Shown here one piece after another: positions 20,093 to 30,033 of a stretch of DNA of 64,000 nt. Under the pieces are notes generated by a model that had not been told where the DNA came from, did no database searches, and worked only from the letters and a program-made list of their open reading frames with translations. The stretch spans positions 558,001 to 622,000 of the forward strand of contig NZ_FPEH01000032.1 in assembly GCF_900117425.1 (NCBI RefSeq), read 5' to 3'. The position numbers and the translations under genes were made by a program. Origin of the DNA: Novosphingobium sp. NDB2Meth1 (GTDB taxonomy: Bacteria > Pseudomonadota > Alphaproteobacteria > Sphingomonadales > Sphingomonadaceae). Each line of letters opens with the position of its first letter. The stretch's first letter is position 1.

Positions 20093-20823
20093 AGCAAGCC
20101 CTCCAGCGCCGCCAGCGCAGCTTCGGTCAACGCTTCACCTTCCGGCGCGCCTACAAAGGCCTCGGCGATGAACGCATGGAGCATCAGCTTCTTCGCTTCC
20201 GACGGCGGCAGGCCGCGCGATTGCAGGTAGAACAGGCCCATCGGATCGAGCTCACCCACCGCACAGCCATGCGCGCACTTCACGTCGTCGGCGTAGATTT
20301 CGAGTTCGGGCCGCGCATTGGCCGTCGCCGTGCGCTCCAGCAGCATGGCGCGGATCGACTGCTCGCCGTCCGTGCCGATCGCCCCGCGCGCGACATGGAC
20401 CTTGCCGAGGTACGTGCCGGTTGCATGGCCGCCCAGCACCGAGCGCACGACCTGCCGGCTCACCGCATCAGGCGCCATGTGGCGCACTTCGGTCACGATC
20501 TCGAGCGTCTGCACCCCGCCGCCCAGCTGCGCGGCGCCGAAGTGGAACGACGCGCCCTTGCCCAGCGTTGCGGTCACGGCAATGCGGCCATAGGCCTGCC
20601 CGGCATTGAGCACGCGCAGATCGAAGCTCGCGCCCTCTTCCAGCATGATCACGATGTCGCGCGCTTCAGCCGCTTCGGCATTTGCGGTGATCGCCAGCGC
20701 CCCGCTCTCGCCAGCGGCGACATGGATTTCCTCCACCGCGACCGGCCACAGCGGCTCCAGTGCAGCGAGATCGGCATAGCGATAGGCCTCGTGGGCCCGC
20801 GTCGGCAAAGCAAGACTAGCCAC
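20089..20823 (-). CDS. sufD: SufD, Fe-S scaffold subunit
   Basis: Partner of SufB and SufC in the SufBC2D scaffold complex. At 244 residues it is much shorter than enterobacterial SufD (about 420); the N-terminal part is reduced to about 30 residues and mainly the right-handed beta-helix core remains. The C-terminal signature DVKCAHGCAVGELDPMGLFYLQSRGL is complete and includes the conserved Cys and His. The start overlaps the preceding small gene by eight bases. Confidence 0.93.
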   Translation of the reverse strand: MASLALPTRAHEAYRYADLAALEPLWPVAVEEIHVAAGESGALAITANAEAAEARDIVIMLEEGASFDLRVLNAGQAYGRIAVTATLGKGASFHFGAAQLGGGVQTLEIVTEVRHMAPDAVSRQVVRSVLGGHATGTYLGKVHVARGAIGTDGEQSIRAMLLERTATANARPELEIYADDVKCAHGCAVGELDPMGLFYLQSRGLPPSEAKKLMLHAFIAEAFVGAPEGEALTEAALAALEGLL

Positions 20824-21193
20824 GGGTCACCTCGCAGCGCACCATCGGGATCGGGCTTTCCGCAACTTTGGCGCCATTGCGCTCCAGCACGTGGAGCACC
20901 AGCATGCGCGCATCCGGGCTCAGCACATAGTCCGCCGTCAGTGCCACGCCGAAATCGTCGTCACCCTCACGCACCAGGATATGCCGACTGCCGAGCGTCT
21001 CGACCGCCTTGACCACGCCCCAGTAGTCGCCTTCGGTGTTCATCGTGGCGGTCACGATGCGCCGTGCGTACTTGTCGCCGCAGGCCGCCGCAGAGGGCGC
21101 CCACTCGCCGAGGAATTCGGCGGGCATGGCGGCCGCAGGCGGGGTAGCGGGCGCCGGGTCCGCTGCCATGGCAAGGGCGAGCAGCAGGCTCAT
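20816..21193 (-). CDS. Small exported protein inside the suf operon
   Basis: Unrecognised 125-residue protein. The first 20 residues (MSLLLALAMAADPAPATPPA) look like a short signal peptide followed by an Ala/Pro linker. The mature part contains ECGD-like CGDKYARRIV near residue 38 and ends VRCEVTRG, so one disulfide is possible. It overlaps the sufC stop by four bases and the sufD start by eight, so it is produced with the Suf proteins, yet it seems to leave the cytoplasm. No function can be assigned. Confidence 0.7.
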   Translation of the reverse strand: MSLLLALAMAADPAPATPPAAAMPAEFLGEWAPSAAACGDKYARRIVTATMNTEGDYWGVVKAVETLGSRHILVREGDDDFGVALTADYVLSPDARMLVLHVLERNGAKVAESPIPMVRCEVTRG

Positions 21194-21933
21194 GCCGCCA
21201 CGGCCTCGTATCCCTGTTCTTCCAGCTGCAGCGCGAGTTCCGGCCCGCCCGACTTGACGATGCGGCCACCAGCCAGCACGTGGACGAAATCCGGCTTCAC
21301 GTAATCGAGCAGGCGCTGGTAGTGCGTGATGAGCAGCACGGCCTTGTCGGACTTGCGCATGATCGCGTTGATCCCCTCGCCGACGATGCGCAGCGCATCG
21401 ATGTCGAGGCCGGAGTCGGTCTCGTCGAGAATCGCCAGTTTCGGGTTCAGGATGCCCATCTGCACCATCTCGGCGCGCTTCTTCTCGCCGCCCGAGAAGC
21501 CGACGTTTACCGGGCGCTTGAGCATGTCCATATCGAACCGCAGCAGCCCCGCCTGCTCCTTGGCGAGCTTGATGAAGGCCGCGCCCGAAAGCGGCTCCTC
21601 TCCGTGCCCCTTGCGCTGGGCATTGAGCGCCTCGCGCAGGAATTGCAGATTGGAAACGCCGGGGATCTCGACCGGATACTGGAAACCGAGGAACAGCCCC
21701 GCCGCCGCGCGCTCATGCGGTTCGAGCGCTAGCAGGTCCTGCCCATCGAAGTCGACGCTGCCGCCGGTCACTTCATAGCCCGGACGGCCACCCAGCGTGT
21801 AGCCCAGCGTGGACTTGCCCGCGCCGTTCGGCCCCATGATCGCGTGGATTTCGCCCGCGTTGATCTGGAGCGAGAGGCCCTTGAGGATGGGCTTGTCGGC
21901 CACGGTGGCCTGCAGATTGTCGATCGTGAGCAT
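21190..21933 (-). CDS. sufC: SufC, ATPase of the Fe-S scaffold complex
   Basis: ABC-type ATPase that powers the SufBC2D scaffold, 247 residues. Walker A is GPNGAGKSTL near residue 35, the SufC signature is FSGGEKKRAEMVQ, and Walker B is AILDETDSGLD, where the D and SG pattern is typical of SufC rather than transporters. The ATG at 21933 shares one base with the stop of the upstream GNAT/DUF559 gene. The frame is open further upstream, but that part lies inside that gene. Confidence 0.97.
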   Translation of the reverse strand: MLTIDNLQATVADKPILKGLSLQINAGEIHAIMGPNGAGKSTLGYTLGGRPGYEVTGGSVDFDGQDLLALEPHERAAAGLFLGFQYPVEIPGVSNLQFLREALNAQRKGHGEEPLSGAAFIKLAKEQAGLLRFDMDMLKRPVNVGFSGGEKKRAEMVQMGILNPKLAILDETDSGLDIDALRIVGEGINAIMRKSDKAVLLITHYQRLLDYVKPDFVHVLAGGRIVKSGGPELALQLEEQGYEAVAA

Positions 21934-22936
21934 CAGTATTCCCGGGGACGGCGCGACGCGGGGCGGCGCGCGCCGGATCTGGTGGAGGCGGACCGCTTGG
22001 CGCGGCGTTCGGTGTGGAGCGCGCGCATTGCATCGGAAACGCGCTGCGCGGCGGCATCGGGATCGGCGAGCACATCGGCGGCCGCGATGCGCTCGACGCG
22101 GTAGCCCACTTCGCCAAGGCTCTTGTCGCGCGCGGCGGTGAACGCCGCATCGGCATCGCCGTCGATTTCGACCACCAGCATCAGCTGCTTGCACGCGAAA
22201 TCGACGATGGCCGAACCGATCACCGCCTGACGCTTGAAGCTGTAGCCGCCAGTCTCCACGCGGGTCAGCGCCTCGGCCAGCGCTTCCTGCGCGGGGCTGG
22301 GGTTGCGCCGCATCTCGCGCGCCCTCTCGTGCAGGGCGTCGAGCCGCGATTCCGAAATCGCCCAGCCGTGCCCCTTCTTTTGCAGGGTCGGCGCATCGGC
22401 CTCGCCAAAACGCAGCGAAAGCTTGCGCTTTGCTGGGGCCGCCAGAGCAAACCGCTTGTGCACGCGGTCAACCGGAGTGCCATCCTTGAGCGGCACACGC
22501 TCGGTCACGCCATGATCGACAAAGCCCTGCTTGGTGTAGAACGCAAGACCGCCGGTATTGTCGCCCCGGATCGTCGCGTTGATCGCGCTGAGGCCGAGTT
22601 CGGCGGCGCGCTTGGAGGTCTCGGCAAACAGCGCCGAACCGATCCCGCGCTGCGTCCCGCCCACCAGCGCGAACGTGCCGATATCGCCGACATCCTCCGG
22701 AAGTCCCGGATAGCGCCCCAGCGTCTGAAACCCGAGCAGCGTGCCGTCCTCATCCTCTGCTACGAAGCAGCAGTGGACGTTGGGCCCCGTCAAATAGGCC
22801 GCATCGAGCGCTTCCGGCGTGTAGGGATCCTGCAGCGCCGTCGTCCCGCCCGCCGCGATAACCGCGTTGAGCAGGTCGGCCAGCGCGGGCGCATCCGCCG
22901 ACGTCACCGGGCGCACGGCAAGGGTGATCGCATCGC

Positions 22937-22940
<4 letters not shown>
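21933..22940 (-). CDS. GNAT acetyltransferase fused to a DUF559 nuclease-like domain
   Basis: Two-domain protein of 335 residues between sufB and sufC. Residues 7-160 form a GNAT acetyltransferase (RPVTSADAPALADLLNAV, acetyl-CoA loop near 96-103 TQRGIGSA, FYTKQGF). Residues 205-305 match DUF559, a Vsr/PD-(D/E)XK-type fold: FKRQAVIGSAIVDFACKQ then VVEIDGDAD. Most DUF559 proteins read EIDG-x-x-H; here the His is missing. GTG at 22940 overlaps the sufB stop by four bases. Role in Fe-S assembly is unproven. Confidence 0.82.
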
Positions 22941-24414
<1,474 letters not shown>

Positions 24415-24418
<4 letters not shown>

Positions 24419-24855
24419 GCTGAAATCCCTGAAGCCACCGGGCTTGCCAGCTGCGTCAGCGGCACACCGGCGAGCGCCCCGCGCAGCGCGGCATCGACCT
24501 GCGGCCAATGCGGGCGCACGGTGCAATCGGCTTCCAGGGTGCAATCGTGACGGCCATGCACGCTGCAGGGCGCCATCGCGATCGGGCCTTCGACCGCTTC
24601 GACTATGTCGGCCAGCGAAATTGCCGCCGCCGGACGCGCCAGCTTGAGCCCGCCGCCCAACCCGCGCGCGGACTTGAGCAAGCCCGCCGCCGACAGCTTG
24701 CTGACCAGCTTCTGAACCGTCGGCACCGGCAGCCCGGTCTCATCCGCCAGCTGCTGCGCCGAAACGCGCGCCCCACCCGCAGCGTGGCGCCCACAATGGC
24801 GGGCAGCGGCGGTCATCGTCACCACGGCATAGTCGGCCATGCTTGAAAGTCGCAT
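24415..24855 (-). CDS. Rrf2-family Fe-S-sensing regulator of the suf operon
   Basis: DNA-binding regulator of 146 residues at the head of the suf operon. The winged helix-turn-helix is in residues 1-70 (MRLSSMADYAVV, VSAQQLADETGLPVPTVQKLVSKL). Three cysteines, PC..., DC and DC between about residues 95 and 112, are spaced C-x7-C-x5-C, close to the C-x5-C-x5-C cluster ligands of IscR. It probably senses Fe-S status and represses its own operon, as known for IscR and SufR-type proteins. ATG at 24855 gives the canonical N-terminus. Confidence 0.9.
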
Positions 24856-24881
24856 TGCGGCACTGTCCCGGAAAGGCGCCC

Positions 24882-24920
24882 GATCCAAAATCGGACTAAT
24901 CTGTTCCGGTTATCTAGGCG
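24882..24920 (-). promoter_or_regulatory. Candidate suf operon promoter/operator
   Basis: Upstream of the Rrf2 gene the minus strand reads AGATTAGTCCGATTTTGGAT, an AT-rich island in GC-rich surroundings 30-50 bases before the start codon. ATTAGTCCGA is the kind of half-site reported for Rrf2 regulators, but I have not matched it to a defined consensus. The position fits autoregulation. Treat as a candidate only. Confidence 0.3.
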
Positions 24921-24982
24921 AAGGGCGCGTGCTGCGCAAGCGGTGCACCATGCCCAAAAATGCCCGTTCTGGCGCGAGGCAC

Positions 24983-25016
24983 AAAAAAAGGCGGCCGTGC
25001 CAGGGCACGAGCCGCC
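24983..25016 (-). terminator. Strong intrinsic terminator (minus strand)
   Basis: On the minus strand a GC-rich hairpin, GGCGGC-U-CGUGCC with its complement GGCACG-GCCGCC around a two-base loop (24990-25016), is followed directly by seven U residues (24983-24989). It cannot end the suf operon, which starts further left, and no protein gene reads into it, so it most likely ends a small RNA. Confidence 0.75.
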
Positions 25017-25091
25017 ATGAAGTCGAGAACTCGGCCGCATTGCTGCACCGAGCCCTTCGGGTCGCACGAGTCTGGTAGATCAGCAGCCTGC
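24983..25091 (-). ncRNA. Probable small non-coding RNA
   Basis: The stretch ends in the strong intrinsic terminator above and has no credible open frame. A -10-like TACAAT lies at 25103-25098 on the minus strand, which would start an RNA near 25091 and give about 109 nucleotides. Inside, GCUGC...GCAGC closes a stem around a CCCGAAGGG hairpin. A -35 box is poor, which suits an activator-dependent promoter; a full CtrA-type site lies about 70 bases upstream. I cannot place it in a known RNA family. Confidence 0.5.
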
Positions 25092-25155
25092 CAAAGAATT
25101 GTACGGATTCGACAAAATGGGTGGCAGCCATGCAACAGGCTAGTGAATTCAATGC

Positions 25156-25171
25156 TTAACTGGCGGTTAAC
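25156..25171. promoter_or_regulatory. CtrA-type binding site (TTAA-N7-TTAAC)
   Basis: TTAACTGGCGGTTAAC matches the full CtrA consensus TTAA-N7-TTAA exactly. It lies between the start of the probable small RNA (leftward) and pyrD (rightward, 107 bases away). ctrA itself is encoded at 39266-39967 in this window. Which of the two transcripts it controls is unknown. Confidence 0.6.
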
Positions 25172-25277
25172 CGACAAATTGGTTGCAATTGCGGCTTGGC
25201 GCGCCCGCCCGGTGCGGCAATAGAACCAGTGATCCGTAACGTTAAGGCGGATACGGACCGGAGGGAAACGCTCGCGC

Positions 25278-26309
25278 ATGCTCTATTCGATTTGCCGCCC
25301 ATTGCTGTTCCGCATTCCCGCCGAGCCTGCCCACCGCCTGACTATCGCCGCATTGGCAGCCGCACCACGCGGTGGGCGCATCGCACCGCAGCCACTGCTG
25401 TGCCAGCGAGTCGCGGGGCTCGTGTTCCCCAACCCGGTCGGGATCGCCGCCGGGTTCGACAAGAACGGCGAAGTTCCTGACGCGCTGCTTGGCCTTGGCT
25501 TCGGCTTTGTCGAAGCCGGCACGGTCACCCCGCGCCCGCAGGAAGGCAATCCCAAGCCGCGCCTGTTCCGCCTTGTCGAGGACAATGCGGTGATCAACCG
25601 CATGGGCTTCAACAACGCCGGCGCCCAGGTGGTCGCAGGCCGACTTGCCGCGCGGCAAGGCCGGCCCGGCGTCGTCGGTGCGAACATCGGTGCCAACAAG
25701 GATTCGGTCGACCGCATTGCCGACTATGCCGCGATGACGCGGATCATGGCCCCGCTGGCGAGCTATCTCACGGTCAATATCAGCTCGCCCAACACGCCCG
25801 GCCTGCGCGCCTTGCAGGATCCCGCGGCACTGGCCGACTTGCTCGATGCGGTGATCGAGGCGCGCGGTGCACTGCCAACCAAGCTGTTCCTCAAGCTCGC
25901 CCCCGATCTCACATCCACCGATATCGATGCGATCTGCCGAATCGCGGTCGACAAGCGGCTTGATGCTCTGATCGTCAGCAATACCACGATCACCCGCCCT
26001 TCGCTGCGCTCGCCGCTGGCCGGCGAGGCAGGCGGCCTCTCCGGCGAACCGCTGCGTCCGCTGGCACTGCAGGTGCTGCGCGATTTCCGCAGCGCCACTG
26101 CCGGCCGGATTCCGCTGATCGGCGTCGGCGGCATTGCCAGCGTAGACGATGCCTGGGCCCGCATCCGCGCCGGGGCCAGCTTGATCCAGATCTACAGCGC
26201 GCTGGTCTACGAAGGACCGGGGCTGGTCCGGCGCATCGTTGATGGCCTGGCCAAACGCGTGCGCGCCGAGGGCATGAGCAGCATTGCCGAGGCGGTCGGC
26301 AGCGAATAG
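25278..26309 (+). CDS. pyrD: Dihydroorotate dehydrogenase (quinone), class 2
   Basis: Oxidises dihydroorotate to orotate in pyrimidine synthesis, passing electrons through FMN to ubiquinone at the inner membrane. At 343 residues it has the class 2 N-terminal membrane-associating helix (LYSICRPLLFRIPAEPAH). PVGIAAGFDKNGE, NRMGFNNAG, NISSPNTPGLR (catalytic Ser) and IGVGGIAS (FMN phosphate) are all present. A GGAGGG lies ahead of the ATG. It is followed by ggt with a 12-base gap, so the two may be co-transcribed. Confidence 0.97.
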   Translation: MLYSICRPLLFRIPAEPAHRLTIAALAAAPRGGRIAPQPLLCQRVAGLVFPNPVGIAAGFDKNGEVPDALLGLGFGFVEAGTVTPRPQEGNPKPRLFRLVEDNAVINRMGFNNAGAQVVAGRLAARQGRPGVVGANIGANKDSVDRIADYAAMTRIMAPLASYLTVNISSPNTPGLRALQDPAALADLLDAVIEARGALPTKLFLKLAPDLTSTDIDAICRIAVDKRLDALIVSNTTITRPSLRSPLAGEAGGLSGEPLRPLALQVLRDFRSATAGRIPLIGVGGIASVDDAWARIRAGASLIQIYSALVYEGPGLVRRIVDGLAKRVRAEGMSSIAEAVGSE

Positions 26310-26321
26310 GCACTGGCGGTG

Positions 26322-28085
26322 ATGAAGAACCGCCTCACCCGCTCGCTGCTCACCTCGCTCGCTGTGGCATCGCTGGCAAGCGCGTGCGCGCCGTTGCCCA
26401 ACGCCGCGCGCCCTGTCGCAGCGCTCGCCCCAACTCCTGAGCAGGCGCCGGAAGATCCGGGCGTCGTGACAGCCGCCGATCCCCGCGCCGCTGCGGCAGG
26501 CGCGGAAATGCTGCGCCTTGGCGGATCGGCGACCGACGCCGCCATCGCCATGATGCTCGCGCTCACCGTGGTCGAACCGCAAAGCTCCGGCATTGGCGGC
26601 GGCGGCTTCCTCGTGACGGCAGACGAAGCAGGCAAGGTTGAAAGCTTCGATGGGCGCGAAATGGCCCCCTCGGCCGCCACGCCGGACTGGTTCAAGGTTG
26701 ATGGCAAGGTCCTCAGCCACAGCGATGCCGTCCCCGGCGGGCGCAGCGTCGGCGTTCCAGGCAACCTGCGCCTTGCCGCCATGGCCCATGCCCGCAACGG
26801 CAAGCTGCCCTGGCGCGTGCTGTTCGGCCCCGCGATCAAGCTGGCCGGGGACGGCTTCGCGATCACCCCGCGCCTCAACAACACGCTCGGCTTCGCGTCC
26901 GACATCGCCGGTTTGGACCCCGCAGGCCGCGCGCTGTTCTTCGGACCTGACGGCAATCCGCTCCCGGTCGGAACCGTCGTCCGCAATCCTGAACTCGCGG
27001 CGACGTTCGAGAAAATCGCCGCACTCGGCGCCGACAGCTTCTATCTGGGCGACAACGCCAAGGCGATCGCCGCCAAGGTCGGCACGGCGCCGCGCAACCC
27101 CGCGCCGATGTCCACCGCCGATCTTGCCGCCTACAAGGCCCGGCCCCGCGATCCCATCTGCGCCCGCTACCGCGTCTACCGCGTCTGCACGATGGGCCCG
27201 CCGTCTGCCGGCGGCGTGACCGTGCTGCAAACGCTGGGCGAGCTTGAGCGCTTCGATCTCAAGGCGATGGGCCCCGCCTCGCCAAAGGCCTGGCACCTTA
27301 TCGCGGAAGCCGAGCGGCTCGCCTTTGCCGACCGCGATACATGGCTGGCTGATCCCGACTTCGTGCCCGTGCCGACCGCCGGCCTTATCGATCCCGCCTA
27401 TTTCGCCGCCCGCTCCGCGCTGATCTCGGAGACCGCGGCCATCAACAATGCCGCGCCCGGCAAGCCAGCCGGTGCAAGCGATCGTTTCGCCATGGCCGCC
27501 CCGGTGGACGAGCATGGAACCACCCACTTTGCTGCCGTCGACCGCTGGGGCAACGCGGCCAGCTATACTGCGACCGTCGAAAGCGCATTCGGCTCGGGCC
27601 TCATGGTCGGCGGCTATTTCCTCAACAACGAGCTGACCGACTTCAACCTCGATCCTGACCGCGACGGCAAGCCTACCGCCAACCGCGTCGAGGCAGGCAA
27701 GCGGCCGCGCAGTTCGATGAGTCCGGTCGTGATCTATGGTCCCGACGGCCACTTGCGCCTGATCGCCGGCGCGGCGGGCGGCTATACCATCCCGCCGCAG
27801 GTGATCCGCGTGATCATCGGCACGCTCGATTGGAACCTGTCCGCGCGCGATGCCATCTCGCAAGGCATCGTGATGCCCGCGCCGGGCGGCGTGCTCGCGG
27901 TGGAAGCAGGCACTCCGCTTGCCGCCATGGTTCCGGCGCTGCAAACACTTGGCCATGCCAAGGTCGTCGCCGTCCCGATGCGCCTCAAGGCCAATGCCAT
28001 CGAATGGGTGCCGGGAGCGGACGGCAAGAACCACTGGGTGGGCGCCGCCGACCCGCGCAGCGAAGGCGCCGCCGCCTCCCCTTGA
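26322..28085 (+). CDS. ggt: Gamma-glutamyltransferase (lipoprotein)
   Basis: Cleaves or transfers gamma-glutamyl groups from glutathione and related compounds, outside the cytoplasm. The enzyme is made as a 587-residue precursor that cuts itself. The N-terminus ends in a lipobox-like LASAC near residue 22, so membrane anchoring is likely. GGSATDAAIAMMLAL and SSGIGGGGFLV are family motifs; the autoprocessing Thr is in HGTTHFAAVD near residue 400. RPRSSMSP and GAAGGYTIP follow in the small subunit. A GTG three bases upstream is an alternative start. Confidence 0.94.
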   Translation: MKNRLTRSLLTSLAVASLASACAPLPNAARPVAALAPTPEQAPEDPGVVTAADPRAAAAGAEMLRLGGSATDAAIAMMLALTVVEPQSSGIGGGGFLVTADEAGKVESFDGREMAPSAATPDWFKVDGKVLSHSDAVPGGRSVGVPGNLRLAAMAHARNGKLPWRVLFGPAIKLAGDGFAITPRLNNTLGFASDIAGLDPAGRALFFGPDGNPLPVGTVVRNPELAATFEKIAALGADSFYLGDNAKAIAAKVGTAPRNPAPMSTADLAAYKARPRDPICARYRVYRVCTMGPPSAGGVTVLQTLGELERFDLKAMGPASPKAWHLIAEAERLAFADRDTWLADPDFVPVPTAGLIDPAYFAARSALISETAAINNAAPGKPAGASDRFAMAAPVDEHGTTHFAAVDRWGNAASYTATVESAFGSGLMVGGYFLNNELTDFNLDPDRDGKPTANRVEAGKRPRSSMSPVVIYGPDGHLRLIAGAAGGYTIPPQVIRVIIGTLDWNLSARDAISQGIVMPAPGGVLAVEAGTPLAAMVPALQTLGHAKVVAVPMRLKANAIEWVPGADGKNHWVGAADPRSEGAAASP

Positions 28086-28191
28086 GGCGCTATCCACAGC
28101 CCACCTTGCCCTTCCGCTACGGCACTCCTAGTTTCCGGGCCAAACACGTGACCCGCGGGCGCGGGCACCATGGGCAGGGGATCACCGCAAC

Positions 28192-30033
28192 GTGCAGCTT
28201 TCCGATTTCGCGTCCTATCCGAATCTCGTCGCCATGTTCCTCGATCGGGCCGAGTTCTTCGGCGATCGTCCGTTCCTCTGGGCAAAGCGCGGCGGCACGT
28301 GGACATCGCAGAGCTGGCGCGAGGCAGCGGACCAGGTCTGCCTGCTGGCGGAGGCACTGCGCGGCCTTGGCCTCGATCCGGGTGACCGCGTCATCCTCGT
28401 GTCGGAAAACCGCCCGGAGTGGTGCATCGCCGACCTTGCGATCATGGCCGCCGGGCTGATCACCGTCCCCGCCTATGTCACCAACACCGAGCGCGACCAT
28501 CTCCACGTGCTGGAAAACTCGGGTGCGCGGGCGGTGATCGTCTCCAACGCCAAGCTTGCCCAGCCGTTGCTCGCCGCCTGCCTGAGCGCGCGCGGGGTGG
28601 AGCATGTGATCGGCATCGAGCCGCTCCGCCGCATCCAGTCCGACCGCCTCGGCTTCCACGACTGGTCGGCCCTCACCAGCGGTGACGCCGCGCCTGCGCG
28701 CCTCTCGGCTGCCGCGCGCGTTGCTGCCATCGGCCGCGCCGATACGGCCTGCATCATCTACACCAGCGGCACCGGCGGCGCTCCGCGCGGCGTGCTCCAG
28801 CACCACGGCGCGATCCTCTGCAACGTCGACGGCGCGGCGCATGTCGTCGCCGAGGACCTGAGCTGGGACACAACTGGCCGCGAGACCGAAGTGTTCCTCT
28901 CCTTCCTCCCATTGAGCCATGCCTACGAGCATTCCGGCGGGCAGTTCCTCCCCATCGGTCTCGGCGCGCAGATTTACTATGCTGAGGGACTCGAGAAGCT
29001 CGCCAGCAACATCGAGGAGACCAGGCCCACACTTATGGTCGTCGTGCCGCGCCTGTTCGAGGTGCTGCGCGCGCGGATCATGAAGCAGGTCGAAAAGCAG
29101 GGCAAACTCCCGAACTACCTGATGGCCCGCGCGCTCGCGATCGGCGCGCGCAAGGCCGAAGGGGCAAACATCCTGCGCCGGATCATCGATGCACCGATGG
29201 ATTTCTTCATCGAGCGCACCTTGCGCCCCAAGATCCGCCAGCGTTTCGGCGGACGCCTCAAAGCCCTCGTCTCGGGCGGCGCACCGCTCAATCCCGATGT
29301 CGGCCTGTTCTTCGATGCGATGGGCCTCACCATGCTGCAGGGCTACGGCCAGACCGAGGCAGGACCCGTCGTCAGCTGCAATCGTCCCAAGGTCGGCCTT
29401 GCAATGGACACCGTCGGCCCGCCGCTGCGCGGGGTCGAGGTGAAGATCGCGGATGACGGCGAGATTCTCGTGCGCGGCGAACTCGTCATGCACGGCTACT
29501 GGCACAACGATGCCGAAACGCTGCGCGCGATCCCGCAGGACGGGCCGAATGCCGGCTGGCTCCACACCGGCGACATCGGCCACTTCGACGAGAAGGGTCG
29601 CATCAAGATCACCGATCGCAAGAAGGACATGATCGTCAACGACAAGGGCGACAATGTCTCCCCCCAGCGGATCGAGGGCATGCTCACGCTTCAGCCCGAA
29701 ATCGCGCAGGCGATGGTCTCGGGCGACAAGCGGCCTTACATCGTCGGCCTAATCGTCCCGGATCCCGAATGGGCGATGGAATGGTCGCGCGCGCAGGGCG
29801 AGAAGTACGATATGGCCGCCCTGTCCGACCTCCCCGCCTTCCGCAGCGCGGTGCGTGCGGCGGTGGACCGCGTGAACAAGGACCTCTCGGTGATCGAGAA
29901 AGTCCGCCAGATCACCCTCGCAGACGAGACCTTCACCATCGACAACGAGGAAATGACCCCCTCGATGAAGATCCGCCGCCACAAGATCAAGGAACGCTAC
30001 GGGGCAAGGCTCGACGCGCTGTATAAAGCGTGA
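28192..30033 (+). CDS. Long-chain acyl-CoA synthetase (AMP-forming)
   Basis: Activates a fatty acid or similar carboxylic acid to its CoA ester, 613 residues. The AMP-binding motif is the variant YTSGTGGAPRGV near residue 190 (usually YTSGTTGxPKG, so Lys is replaced by Arg). GYGQTEAGPVVS, WLHTGDIGHFDEKGRIKITDRKKDMI and the C-terminal catalytic Lys region (TPSMKIRRHKI) are clear. It resembles the FadD15/long-chain group. GTG start at 28192. The following small membrane gene starts inside its stop codon. Confidence 0.9.
   Translation: MQLSDFASYPNLVAMFLDRAEFFGDRPFLWAKRGGTWTSQSWREAADQVCLLAEALRGLGLDPGDRVILVSENRPEWCIADLAIMAAGLITVPAYVTNTERDHLHVLENSGARAVIVSNAKLAQPLLAACLSARGVEHVIGIEPLRRIQSDRLGFHDWSALTSGDAAPARLSAAARVAAIGRADTACIIYTSGTGGAPRGVLQHHGAILCNVDGAAHVVAEDLSWDTTGRETEVFLSFLPLSHAYEHSGGQFLPIGLGAQIYYAEGLEKLASNIEETRPTLMVVVPRLFEVLRARIMKQVEKQGKLPNYLMARALAIGARKAEGANILRRIIDAPMDFFIERTLRPKIRQRFGGRLKALVSGGAPLNPDVGLFFDAMGLTMLQGYGQTEAGPVVSCNRPKVGLAMDTVGPPLRGVEVKIADDGEILVRGELVMHGYWHNDAETLRAIPQDGPNAGWLHTGDIGHFDEKGRIKITDRKKDMIVNDKGDNVSPQRIEGMLTLQPEIAQAMVSGDKRPYIVGLIVPDPEWAMEWSRAQGEKYDMAALSDLPAFRSAVRAAVDRVNKDLSVIEKVRQITLADETFTIDNEEMTPSMKIRRHKIKERYGARLDALYKA

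Noticed and set aside
20089..20823. Truncated sufD pseudogene because of its short length
   Set aside because: Short SufD proteins with only the beta-helix core and the intact C-terminal signature are common in alphaproteobacteria, and the frame is tightly coupled to its neighbours.
24983..25091. 6S RNA identity for the small RNA
   Set aside because: 6S RNA is about 160-180 nucleotides with one long rod and a central bubble. This transcript would be near 109 nucleotides with several separate hairpins, so I left it unclassified.
25242..28097. 951-codon open frame on the minus strand opposite pyrD and ggt
   Set aside because: Antisense shadow caused by high GC at third codon positions. Its product is His/Arg/Gly-rich low-complexity with no family motif, while the plus strand encodes two clear enzymes. 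The same applies to other long antisense frames, such as 59094-61496, 41690-43654, 3341-5398, 5061-7067 and 7140-8852.
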